A stretch of DNA of 64,000 bases from Streptococcus cristatus (GTDB lineage: Bacteria > Bacillota > Bacilli > Lactobacillales > Streptococcaceae), in NCBI RefSeq assembly GCF_003943815.1, contig NZ_RJNA01000005.1:50004-114003 (forward strand), in the 5' to 3' direction. The translations under genes and the position numbers were made by a program. Every line of letters starts with the position of its first letter. The first letter of the stretch is position 1. Below are positions 1 through 9,721 of the stretch, piece after piece. The notes under the pieces were generated by a model, which did not search any database, was not told the origin of the DNA, and saw nothing but the letters and a program-made list of their open reading frames with translations.

Positions 1-756
1 CTAGCAAAGCTTATTTTTCTGCTTTATTTTTGTTCGAGAAGCATGCTTGATAATCCAAGCGCAGCTCGGACTCAATTCTTCCTCCTGCCAAGCTTGAATA
101 ATACACTCAAACTTTTCAGGAGCTTCTTTATATAAATCATTCAGATTATTCGCGACGCTTTTTTGGATTGATTTATCCGCATCATCCTTTAGATTCCTTA
201 AAATAGCGCTAAATTCATCAAAATGATTTAAGACCACAGTCTGCTTCTTAGCCCAAGGCAATCGGATACGCATACACTCGCTAGCTAATCTACGGACGCG
301 CATATTCTCGTCTTTACTCCACTCTAGTAGTAAATCCATCGTAGCTTTAGGAAAATTAGCCAGTAAGGGCCGCATAGAAAATTCTCCAGTAAATCGCTTG
401 GTTAATTCCTTACTGAAAGCGGCGCTCAAATCGAATTCCTGACCTCCGTAAAGTTCTACGTATTTGCCAATCGGCCACAACCAGTAACCCTCTGAGAACA
501 TCCCCAAGCTGCCCTCTAACTCCGGACCAAGTATCTGCTCAAAAACCTTCAGAGAATCAGCATAAGAAAGCGGCAAACATTCTTTGATACTCTTTGCCAG
601 CAGCTCTTGACGCTGAGCAAATTCCAAAGCCTCTAATTCGCTTTCAACTAGAGACATAAAATGCTGAGCATCAGATTTATCTGTGACTTCTTGCAGGCGA
701 CGGCTCAAATCCTCCGCATAAACCAAATCATAATAATCTTTAATCTTTTTCGCCAT
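1..756 (-). CDS. DNA alkylation repair protein, AlkD-like HEAT-repeat family
   Basis: The 251-residue protein is all-helical in character, with HEAT-like repeats such as 'LLLEWSKDENMRVRRLASE' and 'ILRNLKDDADKSIQKSVANN'. This is typical of AlkD-type proteins, which remove bulky or cationic alkylated bases. The pattern of conserved W, R and N residues in the repeats (RVRRLASE, KSVANNLND) fits that family. The start codon at 756 lies inside the 3' end of the tetR gene (17-bp overlap), so the two are translationally coupled, and the TAG stop is at 1-3. It is the last gene of a VOC-TetR-AlkD operon and would be controlled by the operator at 1770-1788. The family call is from recalled motifs; the lesion specificity is not determinable here. 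Confidence 0.8.
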   Translation of the reverse strand: MAKKIKDYYDLVYAEDLSRRLQEVTDKSDAQHFMSLVESELEALEFAQRQELLAKSIKECLPLSYADSLKVFEQILGPELEGSLGMFSEGYWLWPIGKYVELYGGQEFDLSAAFSKELTKRFTGEFSMRPLLANFPKATMDLLLEWSKDENMRVRRLASECMRIRLPWAKKQTVVLNHFDEFSAILRNLKDDADKSIQKSVANNLNDLYKEAPEKFECIIQAWQEEELSPSCAWIIKHASRTKIKQKNKLC

Positions 757-1327
757 GATTTTTAAATCCCCTTAACAGACTTCTCACTGCTTCTCTGACT
801 TCTGCTCCTCCCTCTTTCTCAGCCAGAAAAAGAGACAATTCATTCAAGGCACCTGAAATCATATGAGCCGCCATATCCAGATCAATAGAGATAAGTTCCC
901 CTTCTTTAGCTAAAATGTCTAATTGCTCTCTCAAATGAAAGAAAGAATTAGCCTCGTCCTGACGACGCCACTCTTTCCACTCAACGACAGTGGGACCATC
1001 AAGCAGGAGAATACGTTTATTTTCGGTCAAGGTCGCAAAACGAACAAAAGCAACACAGCCTTCCACCAACTGCTCCCAAGAATCCTGTGCTTCCAAGGCA
1101 CTTTTTTCTACATAAGACCCCAGTTCGGACTGAATTTGTGCTAGTACGGCGGTAAATAAAGTTTTCTTATTCCCGAAATGATGATAAAGTGCGCCTCTTG
1201 TCATTCCCAACTCATCTACAATTTCTTCCAAGGAAGTTTCTGCATAACCCTTTAAAGAAAAATGTTTCCGAGCGATAGCTAATATTTTCTTGCTTGTCTC
1301 TAGAGAAGCCTGCTGCTTTTTATTCAT
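740..1327 (-). CDS. TetR/AcrR-family transcriptional regulator
   Basis: 195 residues. The N-terminal helix-turn-helix (about residues 25-48, 'SLEEIVDELGMTRGALYHHF') is classical TetR, ending in the usual YxHFxxKxxLF signature. The remainder is a helical ligand-binding domain of normal length. I start at the ATG at 1327, which has GGAGAG 6-7 bases upstream; a longer reading to 1390 would add 21 residues without a ribosome site and run through the VOC gene. Its start overlaps the VOC stop by 8 bases and its end overlaps alkD, so the three form one operon. A palindrome upstream of the first gene resembles the E. coli AcrR operator, which suggests autoregulation. The ligand is unknown. Confidence 0.88.
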   Translation of the reverse strand: MNKKQQASLETSKKILAIARKHFSLKGYAETSLEEIVDELGMTRGALYHHFGNKKTLFTAVLAQIQSELGSYVEKSALEAQDSWEQLVEGCVAFVRFATLTENKRILLLDGPTVVEWKEWRRQDEANSFFHLREQLDILAKEGELISIDLDMAAHMISGALNELSLFLAEKEGGAEVREAVRSLLRGFKNHGEKD

Positions 1328-1739
1328 CTTCACTCTCCAAATAATTTGCCGCAAACTCAGCACTAGGTGGAATAACTTGAATGACATCAACCAAAACAGA
1401 ACCCGGCGCTTTCACAATGAAATGGCGCTGACCAAAATCTTCACTCTTAATGGGAAGAAGGAACTCCATTTCTTCTTGCTGATGCAATTTTTCATAAAGA
1501 CAATCTACATTGTCAACTTCAATATTGATGATTAGGCCACTCGCATTAGACTGGTAGGCTTGTGGCACTGTCCCATGCTTGCTATCAATAAAAGCAAGCT
1601 CAAAACCACTCTCGACATTCTTTAAACTAATATACCAATCTGAACGAAAGGTTTCCTGAAATTGGAAAAAATCAATAAAGAATTGTGCTGATTGATGGAC
1701 ATCTTCACTCATTAAAACTGTATATAAACTAGTAATCAT
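1320..1739 (-). CDS. VOC-superfamily (glyoxalase/bleomycin-resistance-like) protein
   Basis: 139 residues with the paired beta-alpha-beta pattern of VOC proteins: an N-terminal half with 'SAQFFIDFFQFQET' and a second half with 'NIEVDNVDCLYEKL' and 'HFIVKAPGSVLVDVIQ'. The C-terminal 'PGSVLVDVIQ' is where many members place a metal-ligand glutamate, but here it is aspartate. Function could be detoxification or ligand sequestration. It is the first gene of the operon, starting 30 bases downstream of the putative TetR operator, with an AGGAGA-type ribosome site. Pairing of a VOC protein with a TetR regulator and an alkylation repair protein suggests a response to reactive electrophiles; that is inference. 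Confidence 0.8.
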   Translation of the reverse strand: MITSLYTVLMSEDVHQSAQFFIDFFQFQETFRSDWYISLKNVESGFELAFIDSKHGTVPQAYQSNASGLIINIEVDNVDCLYEKLHQQEEMEFLLPIKSEDFGQRHFIVKAPGSVLVDVIQVIPPSAEFAANYLESEDE

Positions 1740-1769
1740 TTGTTCTCCTTTTCTTAAATTTTATTTTAA

Positions 1770-1788
1770 CATACATACTGAATGTATG
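1770..1788. promoter_or_regulatory. TetR-type operator palindrome
   Basis: CATACAT, five bases, ATGTATG: a perfect 7-bp inverted repeat just upstream of the VOC-TetR-alkD operon. It closely resembles the AcrR operator half-sites (ACATACAT/ATGTATGT). The regulator encoded two genes downstream is the obvious candidate ligand-responsive repressor. Confidence 0.65.
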
Positions 1789-1841
1789 CAAATGAATATT
1801 AAAAAACAGAAGCCAACTTGACTTCTATTTCTAAAAACAAT

Positions 1842-2246
1842 TCAGCCCAGTCGCTTGATGAAATGATATTTGGTCACACCTTTTTGAGGTACATCTTCCA
1901 GACTGGCGTAGATTTCATAGCCTTGCTTGATGTAAAAATCCTTGGCCTGATAAGATTTGGTGGACAAGGTGATGCTGCTGACTCCCATTTTCTCGGCCTT
2001 TTCTTCTAATTCTGCCAGTAGACTGGCTCCCAAGCCCTTTTTCTGATGTTCCTTATCTACCACTAAGGCCTTGATATGGATGTTTTCCAACACCTGCTGG
2101 GCATGGAGCAAGGCGATTAAGTGCTCTTCTTCCTCTCTCGTCAGATAATAATCCTTGGGCTCAAGTTCTTCAAGCCTAGCCGACCCAAAAGAAGCCTCAT
2201 ATTGCTCCTTAAAAACTTGCTCGATAAAGTCTTGAAATTCTGTCAT
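1842..2246 (-). CDS. GNAT-family N-acetyltransferase
   Basis: 134 residues. Motif A of the GNAT fold is clear at 'ALVVDKEHQKKGLGASLLAELEEKA' (V..x..Q/RxxGxG/A), preceded by beta strands carrying 'HIKALVV' and followed by 'AKDFYIKQGYEIY', the usual C-terminal strand-helix. It would transfer an acetyl group from acetyl-CoA to an unidentified amine. TAGGAGC lies 6-8 bases upstream of the ATG. It follows dnaJ on the same strand after 49 bases containing a weak hairpin and may be partly co-transcribed with the heat-shock operon. A 95-bp gap separates it from the TetR operon. Confidence 0.85.
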   Translation of the reverse strand: MTEFQDFIEQVFKEQYEASFGSARLEELEPKDYYLTREEEEHLIALLHAQQVLENIHIKALVVDKEHQKKGLGASLLAELEEKAEKMGVSSITLSTKSYQAKDFYIKQGYEIYASLEDVPQKGVTKYHFIKRLG

Positions 2247-2262
2247 TTCTTGCTCCTAACGA

Positions 2263-2288
2263 AAGAGCAGAATAGTAACTCTGCTTTT
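2263..2288 (-). terminator. Weak hairpin 3' of dnaJ
   Basis: AGCAGA and TCTGCT form a short stem with an eight-base loop between dnaJ and the GNAT gene. The U-tract on the minus strand is poor, so read-through is likely. It could be a partial terminator of the heat-shock operon. Confidence 0.35.
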
Positions 2289-2295
2289 TCCTTCA

Positions 2296-3426
2296 TTATT
2301 CCCCTTCAAAGACATCTTTCATCTTATCAAAGAAGCCTTTCTTCTTAGGGCTCACTGTGATGTCTCCAGCCGCCGCAAAATCCTTAAGAGCCGCCTTTTG
2401 AAGGTCATTGAGGCCTGTCGGCGTTACGACATTGACAGTGACATATTGATCACCTACACTTCCATCGCGCAGATTTGGTGCTCCCTTACCACGCAGACGG
2501 AAACGTTTGCCAGTCTGGGTTCCCTCTGGAATTGTCAATTCAACATTTCCATGCACAGTTGGGATTTCCACACTGTCGCCCAGAGCTGCTTGCACAAAGT
2601 TGAGGTTGAGCTTGTAGTAAATGGTAGAACCGTCACGCTCAAATTTATCGCTTGGTTCAACGTTCACCACTACATACAAGTCTCCATAAGGACCGCCATT
2701 AAAGCCTGCCTCACCTTGACCTGCCAAGCGAACTCGTTGACCTGTTTCTACACCAGCTGGAATTTTTACATGAACGCTATGAGCTTGCTTTTCATGTCCT
2801 GTTCCATGGCAGGTTTCGCATGGACTTTTGATTTCTTGTCCGCGACCGTGACAGACATCACAAGTCACTTGTCGACGCATCATGCCGAGCGGTGTCTGTG
2901 TGTCAACGTTGATGACACCAGAACCATGACAGCGGCCACAAGTTACTGGGCTAGTTCCTGGCTTGGCACCTGAACCGTGACAAGTATGGCAACTCGCCTC
3001 ACGATTGTATTTCACTTCTTTTTCTGTACCGAAAATAGCCTCTTCAAAGCGGAGATTTACCCGATACTGGAGATCATCCCCTTGGCGTGGAGCGTTTGGA
3101 TTACGAGTAGCGCCACCGCCAAAGAAGCTAGAGAAGATGTCTTCGAAGCCACCAAAACCAGAGCCATCAAAGCCACCGAAGCCGCCTGCACCACCAAAGC
3201 CACCATTGGCGCCCGCTGCGCCATATTGGTCATAGGCTGCCCGCTTTTGCTCATCGCTCAAGGTTTCATAAGCCTCCTGGACTTCCTTATATTTATCTTC
3301 CGCCCCAGGCTCTTTATTAATATCTGGGTGGTATTTTTTAGATAATTTCCGATAGGCTCTCTTGATCTCATCCTGAGAAGCATTCTTAGAGACACCTAAA
3401 CGATCATAAAATTCTGTATTATTCAT
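2296..3426 (-). CDS. dnaJ: Chaperone DnaJ (Hsp40)
   Basis: 376 residues, full length for the family. The J domain (1-70) carries the HPD tripeptide at 33-35, which stimulates DnaK ATPase. A Gly/Phe-rich linker follows (about 70-105). The zinc-binding region has four CxxCxGxG motifs, with cysteine pairs at 146/149, 163/166, 189/192 and 203/206, all present. The C-terminal substrate-binding domain ends at the conserved dimerisation region. AAGG lies about 11 bases before the ATG. The start overlaps the stop of the upstream membrane-protein gene by 8 bases, so translation is probably coupled. It is the last chaperone gene of the HrcA operon. Confidence 0.97.
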   Translation of the reverse strand: MNNTEFYDRLGVSKNASQDEIKRAYRKLSKKYHPDINKEPGAEDKYKEVQEAYETLSDEQKRAAYDQYGAAGANGGFGGAGGFGGFDGSGFGGFEDIFSSFFGGGATRNPNAPRQGDDLQYRVNLRFEEAIFGTEKEVKYNREASCHTCHGSGAKPGTSPVTCGRCHGSGVINVDTQTPLGMMRRQVTCDVCHGRGQEIKSPCETCHGTGHEKQAHSVHVKIPAGVETGQRVRLAGQGEAGFNGGPYGDLYVVVNVEPSDKFERDGSTIYYKLNLNFVQAALGDSVEIPTVHGNVELTIPEGTQTGKRFRLRGKGAPNLRDGSVGDQYVTVNVVTPTGLNDLQKAALKDFAAAGDITVSPKKKGFFDKMKDVFEGE

Positions 3427-4276
3427 TATTTAATACCTTGCTATCTGATAAAATTTCAATATTATATTTTCCTAAATCAATCTTACGCTTTCCTTCAACA
3501 AAATTTTCTTTAAAATCTTGTCCAAAGAAAAAGTCATAAACAGTTTTTCCTGCACGTAGACGTTTACGAATTTTCCCTTCTGAAATCATATCTTTTAAAT
3601 CCTTACCTCGAATTTGGAATATGATATCTTTACCATCAACATTAGTTATAAAAATTTGATTATCATCAACTTCCAAATCGTCAATGGTATTTTCCGAAAG
3701 GGTGAACCAAGTAGTCCATTTTAGATTATCTCTCTTAGCGTCATTTTCATAATTTTTACTATATCGAATATTCTTTTTATTAACTCCTAGCTCTCTAGAA
3801 ATTTTTGTTTTTATATCCAGATTATCTTGGTCTGGACTAGTTTTATCACTTAGAAAACGATAATAGATATCTAAAAATTTATTTCTTGGCTCTGACATAT
3901 CTTTATTTTTATATGTTTCCTCCAAACCTTCTAGAAAAATTTGTAATTCATCACCAATTGCTCGTTCCTCACCTTTATTTCTATATACCTCTAAAAGTTC
4001 ATCTATATTTTGTAATAAGTGTAAATCGCTGTTATATTTTGCATCTGTAATCTCTAAATCCGATACTTTCTTATGATAGATCCAAGAATACACTGCAGCA
4101 ACACCAACTATCATTGCTACAAAAAATTCAGCTGAAAATATTATAGACAATATCGTAACATTTTGTATTAGATACCTATCAATACAAATAGAAAAACCAA
4201 CGTATAGCACTATGAAAACTAATTCAAAAAGAAGGATTTTCCAATGATTTTTTAAAAGAAGTTTAACTTTTTTCAT
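3419..4276 (-). CDS. Hypothetical membrane protein between dnaK and dnaJ
   Basis: 285 residues, not recognised. Two hydrophobic segments near the N-terminus ('[17 protein letters not shown]' and '[17 protein letters not shown]') are followed by about 220 charged, cytoplasmic-looking residues rich in K, D, E and N. The ATG at 4276 was preferred over 4345 because the extra 23 residues would be encoded by a small inverted repeat (4307-4329); neither start has a good ribosome site. The gene is visibly more AT-rich than dnaK and dnaJ. It overlaps the dnaJ start by 8 bases, so it is in the heat-shock transcript. From memory, S. pneumoniae also has an extra ORF at this position, which argues for lineage conservation rather than a recent insertion. 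Function unknown. Confidence 0.75.
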   Translation of the reverse strand: MKKVKLLLKNHWKILLFELVFIVLYVGFSICIDRYLIQNVTILSIIFSAEFFVAMIVGVAAVYSWIYHKKVSDLEITDAKYNSDLHLLQNIDELLEVYRNKGEERAIGDELQIFLEGLEETYKNKDMSEPRNKFLDIYYRFLSDKTSPDQDNLDIKTKISRELGVNKKNIRYSKNYENDAKRDNLKWTTWFTLSENTIDDLEVDDNQIFITNVDGKDIIFQIRGKDLKDMISEGKIRKRLRAGKTVYDFFFGQDFKENFVEGKRKIDLGKYNIEILSDSKVLNNE

Positions 4277-4306
4277 AATATCACATAATCTATTTTTACC
4301 GAAAAA

Positions 4307-4329
4307 CAGAGGCTGGGTTGCAACCTCTG
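4307..4329. repeat. Small inverted repeat 5' of the dnaK-dnaJ spacer gene
   Basis: CAGAGG and CCTCTG flank the ten-base palindrome GGTTGCAACC. The sequence GAGGCTGGG inside it matches the end of the 175-bp repeat found elsewhere in the window, so it may be a relic of that element. Confidence 0.45.
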
Positions 4330-4398
4330 GATTTCTTCTTATCATTACGACGTTCGAGTTTTAAAAATCAAGCTAGTAATGCTGAATCGAGCACGCCC

Positions 4399-4478
4399 TA
4401 ACCTCTTTGTGAAAAAGATAAATCTTTCTAGAAACTAAAGTTTCTGCGTCAGATTTCCTATTTTCACTGTGAGGTTTT
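4399..4478. repeat. 80-nt imperfect hairpin element downstream of dnaK
   Basis: Outer arms of 27 bases (about 4399-4425 and 4452-4478) match at roughly 20 positions when one is reverse-complemented, including AACCTC, GTGAAAA and AAATCT blocks. Inside is a perfect AGAAAC-TAAA-GTTTCT stem (4429-4444). There is no T-run on the minus strand directly after it, so it is more likely an mRNA processing or stability structure, or a miniature element, than a simple terminator. It separates dnaK from the small membrane-protein gene and dnaJ. Confidence 0.6.
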
Positions 4479-4493
4479 AACGGGCTTTGCATC

Positions 4494-6663
<2,170 letters not shown>

Positions 6664-7209
6664 CTAATTATAAACAACCACCATTGCTGGTCTTAGAATG
6701 CGGTCATGGAGTTTGTAGCCTTTTTGGAAGACTTGGGCAATGGTATCTGCTGGATGTTCGTCGTCTGCTGGGAGAGTTTGGATGGCCATATGATAGTTAT
6801 GGTCAAATGATCCGTCCGCTGCGATTTCTTCAATTCCTTCTTCTTTCAAAGCATGAATCAGGCTTTCTTGTACCATTTCCAAGCCTTTTTTGACATCGTC
6901 TGTCAATCCTTCAACGGCAAGCGCACGCTCAAGGTTGTCCAAAGAAGGGAGAATCGCTTTTGCCAAATCTTGGCTACGATAGCGTTGCAAGAGTTGGCGT
7001 TCTTCATTGGCACGACGTTGGATGTTTTGCATTTCTGCATGAGCGCGAAGGTATTTATTTTCAAAGTCTTCTGCCCGCTCATTTGCTAGTTCTAGTTCTG
7101 ATTTTTCGGGAGTAGTTTCATCCGCTTCTTTAGCGGTTTCTACCTTTTCTTCAGTAGCTTCTACCACTTCCTCTTCTTTTACTTCTTTGTTTTTTATTTC
7201 CTCAGACAT
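6664..7209 (-). CDS. grpE: Nucleotide exchange factor GrpE
   Basis: 181 residues. A Glu/Lys-rich N-terminal coil (about 1-45) leads into the long dimerising helix ('[20 protein letters not shown]', '[13 protein letters not shown]'). The C-terminal beta domain carries '[20 protein letters not shown]' and ends with '[16 protein letters not shown]', the GrpE signature. I start at the ATG at 7209, preceded by AAAGGAGG at ideal spacing. A start at 7251 would add 14 basic residues and overlap hrcA. It releases ADP from DnaK. It lies 38 bp downstream of hrcA in the same operon. Confidence 0.97.
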   Translation of the reverse strand: MSEEIKNKEVKEEEVVEATEEKVETAKEADETTPEKSELELANERAEDFENKYLRAHAEMQNIQRRANEERQLLQRYRSQDLAKAILPSLDNLERALAVEGLTDDVKKGLEMVQESLIHALKEEGIEEIAADGSFDHNYHMAIQTLPADDEHPADTIAQVFQKGYKLHDRILRPAMVVVYN

Positions 7210-7247
7210 TTTTCGCCTCCTTTTTAGGAATTTATGTAATTTCATGT

Positions 7248-8282
7248 TCAACTCACCTCATAATGATTGCTACTCAAATAGCGGTAGAAATCTGTGAGTT
7301 TCATCGTCAAGACTCGATTGACAACATTAAGTTGGCTGACCACCTTTTGGTAATCCAGATTGACTGGACCGACCACTGCCAGCATACCAAAGCCCCGATA
7401 GGGAATCAGGAATTTGCTGGAAATCAAGGTTAGATTAGCCAGGCAGTCCTCTTGGCTAGCTGCGACTCGGACATTCTGCATTTGATCCTCGGCTAAGCTA
7501 TTGCGAATTTCAAAGGCCACCTTCTGCCGATCATCAAAGAACTGATAGGCCTCAAAATCCGCAAAACGTAGTAAGTGGACCTTGCCAGCTACAGCTACTT
7601 TTTCCGAAAACATCTGAGCAAAAATATGCTCAAAAAGATCGAGAACATTGTCCGTCGTCGTAAAATAACGCTGGATAATCTGCGGGATCTCCGTCCGAAT
7701 CTTATAGTGAATATCTAAGACCGTCTGCCCCAGAAAGCGCTCCTGAATCATATCCCTCAAGCGCAGTAGGTCTTCCTGGAGAAAATTCCTAGGAATCATG
7801 AACTGACTGGTCAGGGTATTGGACTCATCCAGAGTAAAGACAGCTAAGGCTGCGTGCTGGCTAATAACAACGATATCAAAAGCCGTCAGCCGTTGCCGAC
7901 TAGGCTCGACGTCAAGAGCTACAACCGTGCAATCACTCAACTCTGCCAAAACGTCCGCTGCCCGCTGCAGGATATCCTCCAGCTTGAAGAACTCTTGATC
8001 GAAGGCCTTGACGACCTCGTAGAGCTCATTTCCCGCCAGCTGGTCAAAGGACAAGGAATGCCGGACGAAATACTGGAAACCAGCGACACTGGGCTTGCGG
8101 CCACTTGATGTATGGGCCTTTTCCAGCAGGCCTTTCTTTTCCAAGGCTGCCATGTCATTTCGGATGGTGGCACTCGAAGACTGGATAGACTCTTGCAAGG
8201 CTTTAGAACCGACAGGCTCCTGCGTTTTGGTAAAGATATCAATAATTAGATTTAAAATCTCATTTTGGCGTTCTGTTACCAA
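7248..8282 (-). CDS. hrcA: Heat-inducible transcription repressor HrcA
   Basis: 344 residues. An N-terminal winged helix ('[16 protein letters not shown]'-type helix, then '[20 protein letters not shown]') is followed by the '[17 protein letters not shown]' linker and a GAF-like domain typical of HrcA. I prefer the TTG start at 8282: GAGAGGTG lies six bases upstream and the resulting N-terminus (VTERQ) and length match what I recall of pneumococcal HrcA. A GTG at 8291 gives three more residues but sits directly against the ribosome site. It represses this operon by binding CIRCE; activity depends on GroEL in the family. First gene of hrcA-grpE-dnaK-orf-dnaJ. Confidence 0.96.
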   Translation of the reverse strand: MVTERQNEILNLIIDIFTKTQEPVGSKALQESIQSSSATIRNDMAALEKKGLLEKAHTSSGRKPSVAGFQYFVRHSLSFDQLAGNELYEVVKAFDQEFFKLEDILQRAADVLAELSDCTVVALDVEPSRQRLTAFDIVVISQHAALAVFTLDESNTLTSQFMIPRNFLQEDLLRLRDMIQERFLGQTVLDIHYKIRTEIPQIIQRYFTTTDNVLDLFEHIFAQMFSEKVAVAGKVHLLRFADFEAYQFFDDRQKVAFEIRNSLAEDQMQNVRVAASQEDCLANLTLISSKFLIPYRGFGMLAVVGPVNLDYQKVVSQLNVVNRVLTMKLTDFYRYLSSNHYEVS

Positions 8283-8339
8283 GGACCTCACCTCTCTTTA
8301 GAAAATTTCCAGCCACTGGCGAGATTTTATTTTTTATAT

Positions 8340-8366
8340 TTAGCACTCTAATGCATCGAGTGCTAA
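8340..8366. promoter_or_regulatory. CIRCE operator 1
   Basis: TTAGCACTC, nine bases, GAGTGCTAA: a perfect match to the CIRCE consensus. It lies between the hrcA -10 and the coding start, where HrcA binding would block transcription. Confidence 0.97.
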
Positions 8367-8377
8367 GTTATGATTCT

Positions 8378-8405
8378 ATTATACACTCTTAAAAATGAAT
8401 GTCAA
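8378..8405 (-). promoter_or_regulatory. hrcA operon sigma-A promoter
   Basis: On the minus strand TTGACA (8400-8405) and TATAAT (8378-8383) are both consensus with 16 bases between them. The promoter sits exactly between the two CIRCE operators. Confidence 0.92.
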
Positions 8406-8422
8406 GACAAAAACTCAAAAAA

Positions 8423-8449
8423 TTAGCACTCTTTTTGAAAGAGTGCTAA
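8423..8449. promoter_or_regulatory. CIRCE operator 2
   Basis: A second perfect TTAGCACTC-N9-GAGTGCTAA, upstream of the -35. Two CIRCE elements flanking one promoter suggest tight HrcA repression. The stem and short A-rich surroundings also lie 3' of the ClbS-like gene. Confidence 0.96.
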
Positions 8450-8475
8450 AAATCAGTCTCAAGTCCTAGAAAACT

Positions 8476-9027
8476 TTATTGGACAAGATTCCTTTTACAA
8501 TTCTTTTGATGAGCCTTAAGCTTTTTCATAGCCCAATCATAGTGGCTGGATGTAGAGCTGACAAAATAAGAACCCAAAGTCGTTCCGCCTGTCCATTTAT
8601 AAACTCCCTTGGAAAACAATTCTTCATTGGTCAAGGTTGCGGCTAGGTCCAGGACAGCTCTATGCGAACCAGCCAGTAAAGAACTTGCCTCCTCAAGAGA
8701 GGTCTGCTGGTGCTTTTCCCAAAATGCGACATTCATATCACCATAAGTTCTCCAATTGTAGGGAGCTGGTAGGAAAGGCTTCTCTTCTCCCCTTTGATTG
8801 GCCTGCACCCAGTTAAGTAGCAGTTGGTGCCATTCATAAAGATGGATTAAGACATCCCTCAGATTCCGATCACGCTTCCAGTGGGCTTCTTTCTTTTTCT
8901 CATCCTTTGAAAAATCAAAGGGTCTCGCCAACTCGTCCGCTGTCATGTTCGAAATGAGCAGATTGAGTTTTTCAAAATTTTCTGTAGCAGCAACTAGCAA
9001 ATCGTTTTTTGTTGTAGGTCTTGGCAT
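8476..9027 (-). CDS. ClbS/DfsB-family four-helix-bundle protein
   Basis: 183 residues. 'MPRPTTKNDLLVAATENFEKL' at the start, 'RNLRDVLIHLYEWHQLLLNW' and the late 'YKWTGGTTLGSYFVSSTSSHYDWA' match the DinB-like ClbS/DfsB family. The E. coli ClbS member hydrolyses colibactin for self-protection; here only a family-level role is supported. AGGAGG precedes the ATG. It lies 12 bp downstream of the GyrI-like gene, in an apparent pair. The alkylation repair gene at position 1 is about 8 kb away, so any shared genotoxin-defence role is speculative. Confidence 0.8.
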   Translation of the reverse strand: MPRPTTKNDLLVAATENFEKLNLLISNMTADELARPFDFSKDEKKKEAHWKRDRNLRDVLIHLYEWHQLLLNWVQANQRGEEKPFLPAPYNWRTYGDMNVAFWEKHQQTSLEEASSLLAGSHRAVLDLAATLTNEELFSKGVYKWTGGTTLGSYFVSSTSSHYDWAMKKLKAHQKNCKRNLVQ

Positions 9028-9039
9028 GACAAATTCCTC

Positions 9040-9654
9040 CTATCTGACGGAATACCTTAAGATGGTTTTCAACTTTTCTTCTGGTGTCCTATTTTTGTTG
9101 TTCAAGTAAATCTCTCTGTGCACTTGGTCGCATCTCTCCAGTCCCAAGCTGCTTGCCAACTCGGCCATTTTTTCAAAAGAAGCCGGCTCACTGTCATAAC
9201 TTCCTATGTGTAAGACCTGAATGGCCCGCTCCTCTGGTAATCTTTGAAAACAAATGTCGTCGTAGAGAGGATTAGGCTTTTTCTTGCGGACATTCTCAAG
9301 CGCTGCCGCAAATATATCCTGATCGATGACATTAGGCTGCTGAATCATGAGCTGATAGCGAAGTCGACTTTTATCGAAGCCTTCCCCAGCAGCTTTTTCC
9401 CAGATACCTTCCAAAGGATAAACCGTGAAATCCGTCACCTTATCCTCCGCCTCATCTTTCATCATGGATTTAAAGAGCATTTTTATGGAATAGGCCAGTG
9501 AATAAAGGGCAGATACCCGCTCGGAGAAATCCGCTTCATTGGGATTGCCCTCGCCTTCAATCACAATGAACTGTTGACTCGGCACCTCTACTAGCTCTGG
9601 CTTTTGCTTGGCCCCATAAAGACCTTTCTCGCTTTTTCTCCATTCATATTTCAT
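9040..9654 (-). CDS. GyrI-like small-molecule-binding protein
   Basis: 204 residues with the stand-alone GyrI-like (SOUL/BRE) layout: 'QQFIVIEGEGNPNE' as the first strand, an SALYSLAYSIKMLF helix, 'FTVYPLEGIWE', and a late 'AIQVLHIGSYDSEPASFEKM' strand-helix that is the hallmark of this family. Members bind amphipathic or cationic small molecules; some neutralise toxins or hydrolyse cyclopropanoids. AAAGGAGG precedes the ATG. It is followed after 12 bp by the ClbS-like gene and preceded by the WYL regulator, suggesting a regulated toxin-binding/toxin-degrading pair. Ligand unknown. Confidence 0.82.
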   Translation of the reverse strand: MKYEWRKSEKGLYGAKQKPELVEVPSQQFIVIEGEGNPNEADFSERVSALYSLAYSIKMLFKSMMKDEAEDKVTDFTVYPLEGIWEKAAGEGFDKSRLRYQLMIQQPNVIDQDIFAAALENVRKKKPNPLYDDICFQRLPEERAIQVLHIGSYDSEPASFEKMAELASSLGLERCDQVHREIYLNNKNRTPEEKLKTILRYSVR

Positions 9655-9700
9655 CTTGCTGCCTCCTTTTCTCTTCTTATCTATTAGTATACAAGAAGAT

Positions 9701-9721
9701 ACCTGACACCCTATGTCAGGT
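9701..9721. promoter_or_regulatory. Perfect inverted repeat over the WYL regulator stop codon
   Basis: ACCTGACA, CCCTA, TGTCAGGT: 8-bp arms that include the TGA of the regulator gene and lie about 50 bp upstream of the GyrI-like ATG. A TATACT-like -10 sits just downstream on the minus strand. It has no T-run on the minus strand, so it is more likely an operator for the GyrI-ClbS pair than a terminator. Confidence 0.5.

Noticed and set aside
2398-2973. A 191-codon frame antisense to dnaJ
   Set aside because: Shadow of the dnaJ codon pattern; cysteine and histidine runs come from the zinc-finger region read backwards.
8378-8449. The second CIRCE as a terminator of the operon
   Set aside because: It matches the CIRCE consensus exactly and is upstream of the hrcA promoter; terminator activity for another gene is not needed, as no gene converges there.
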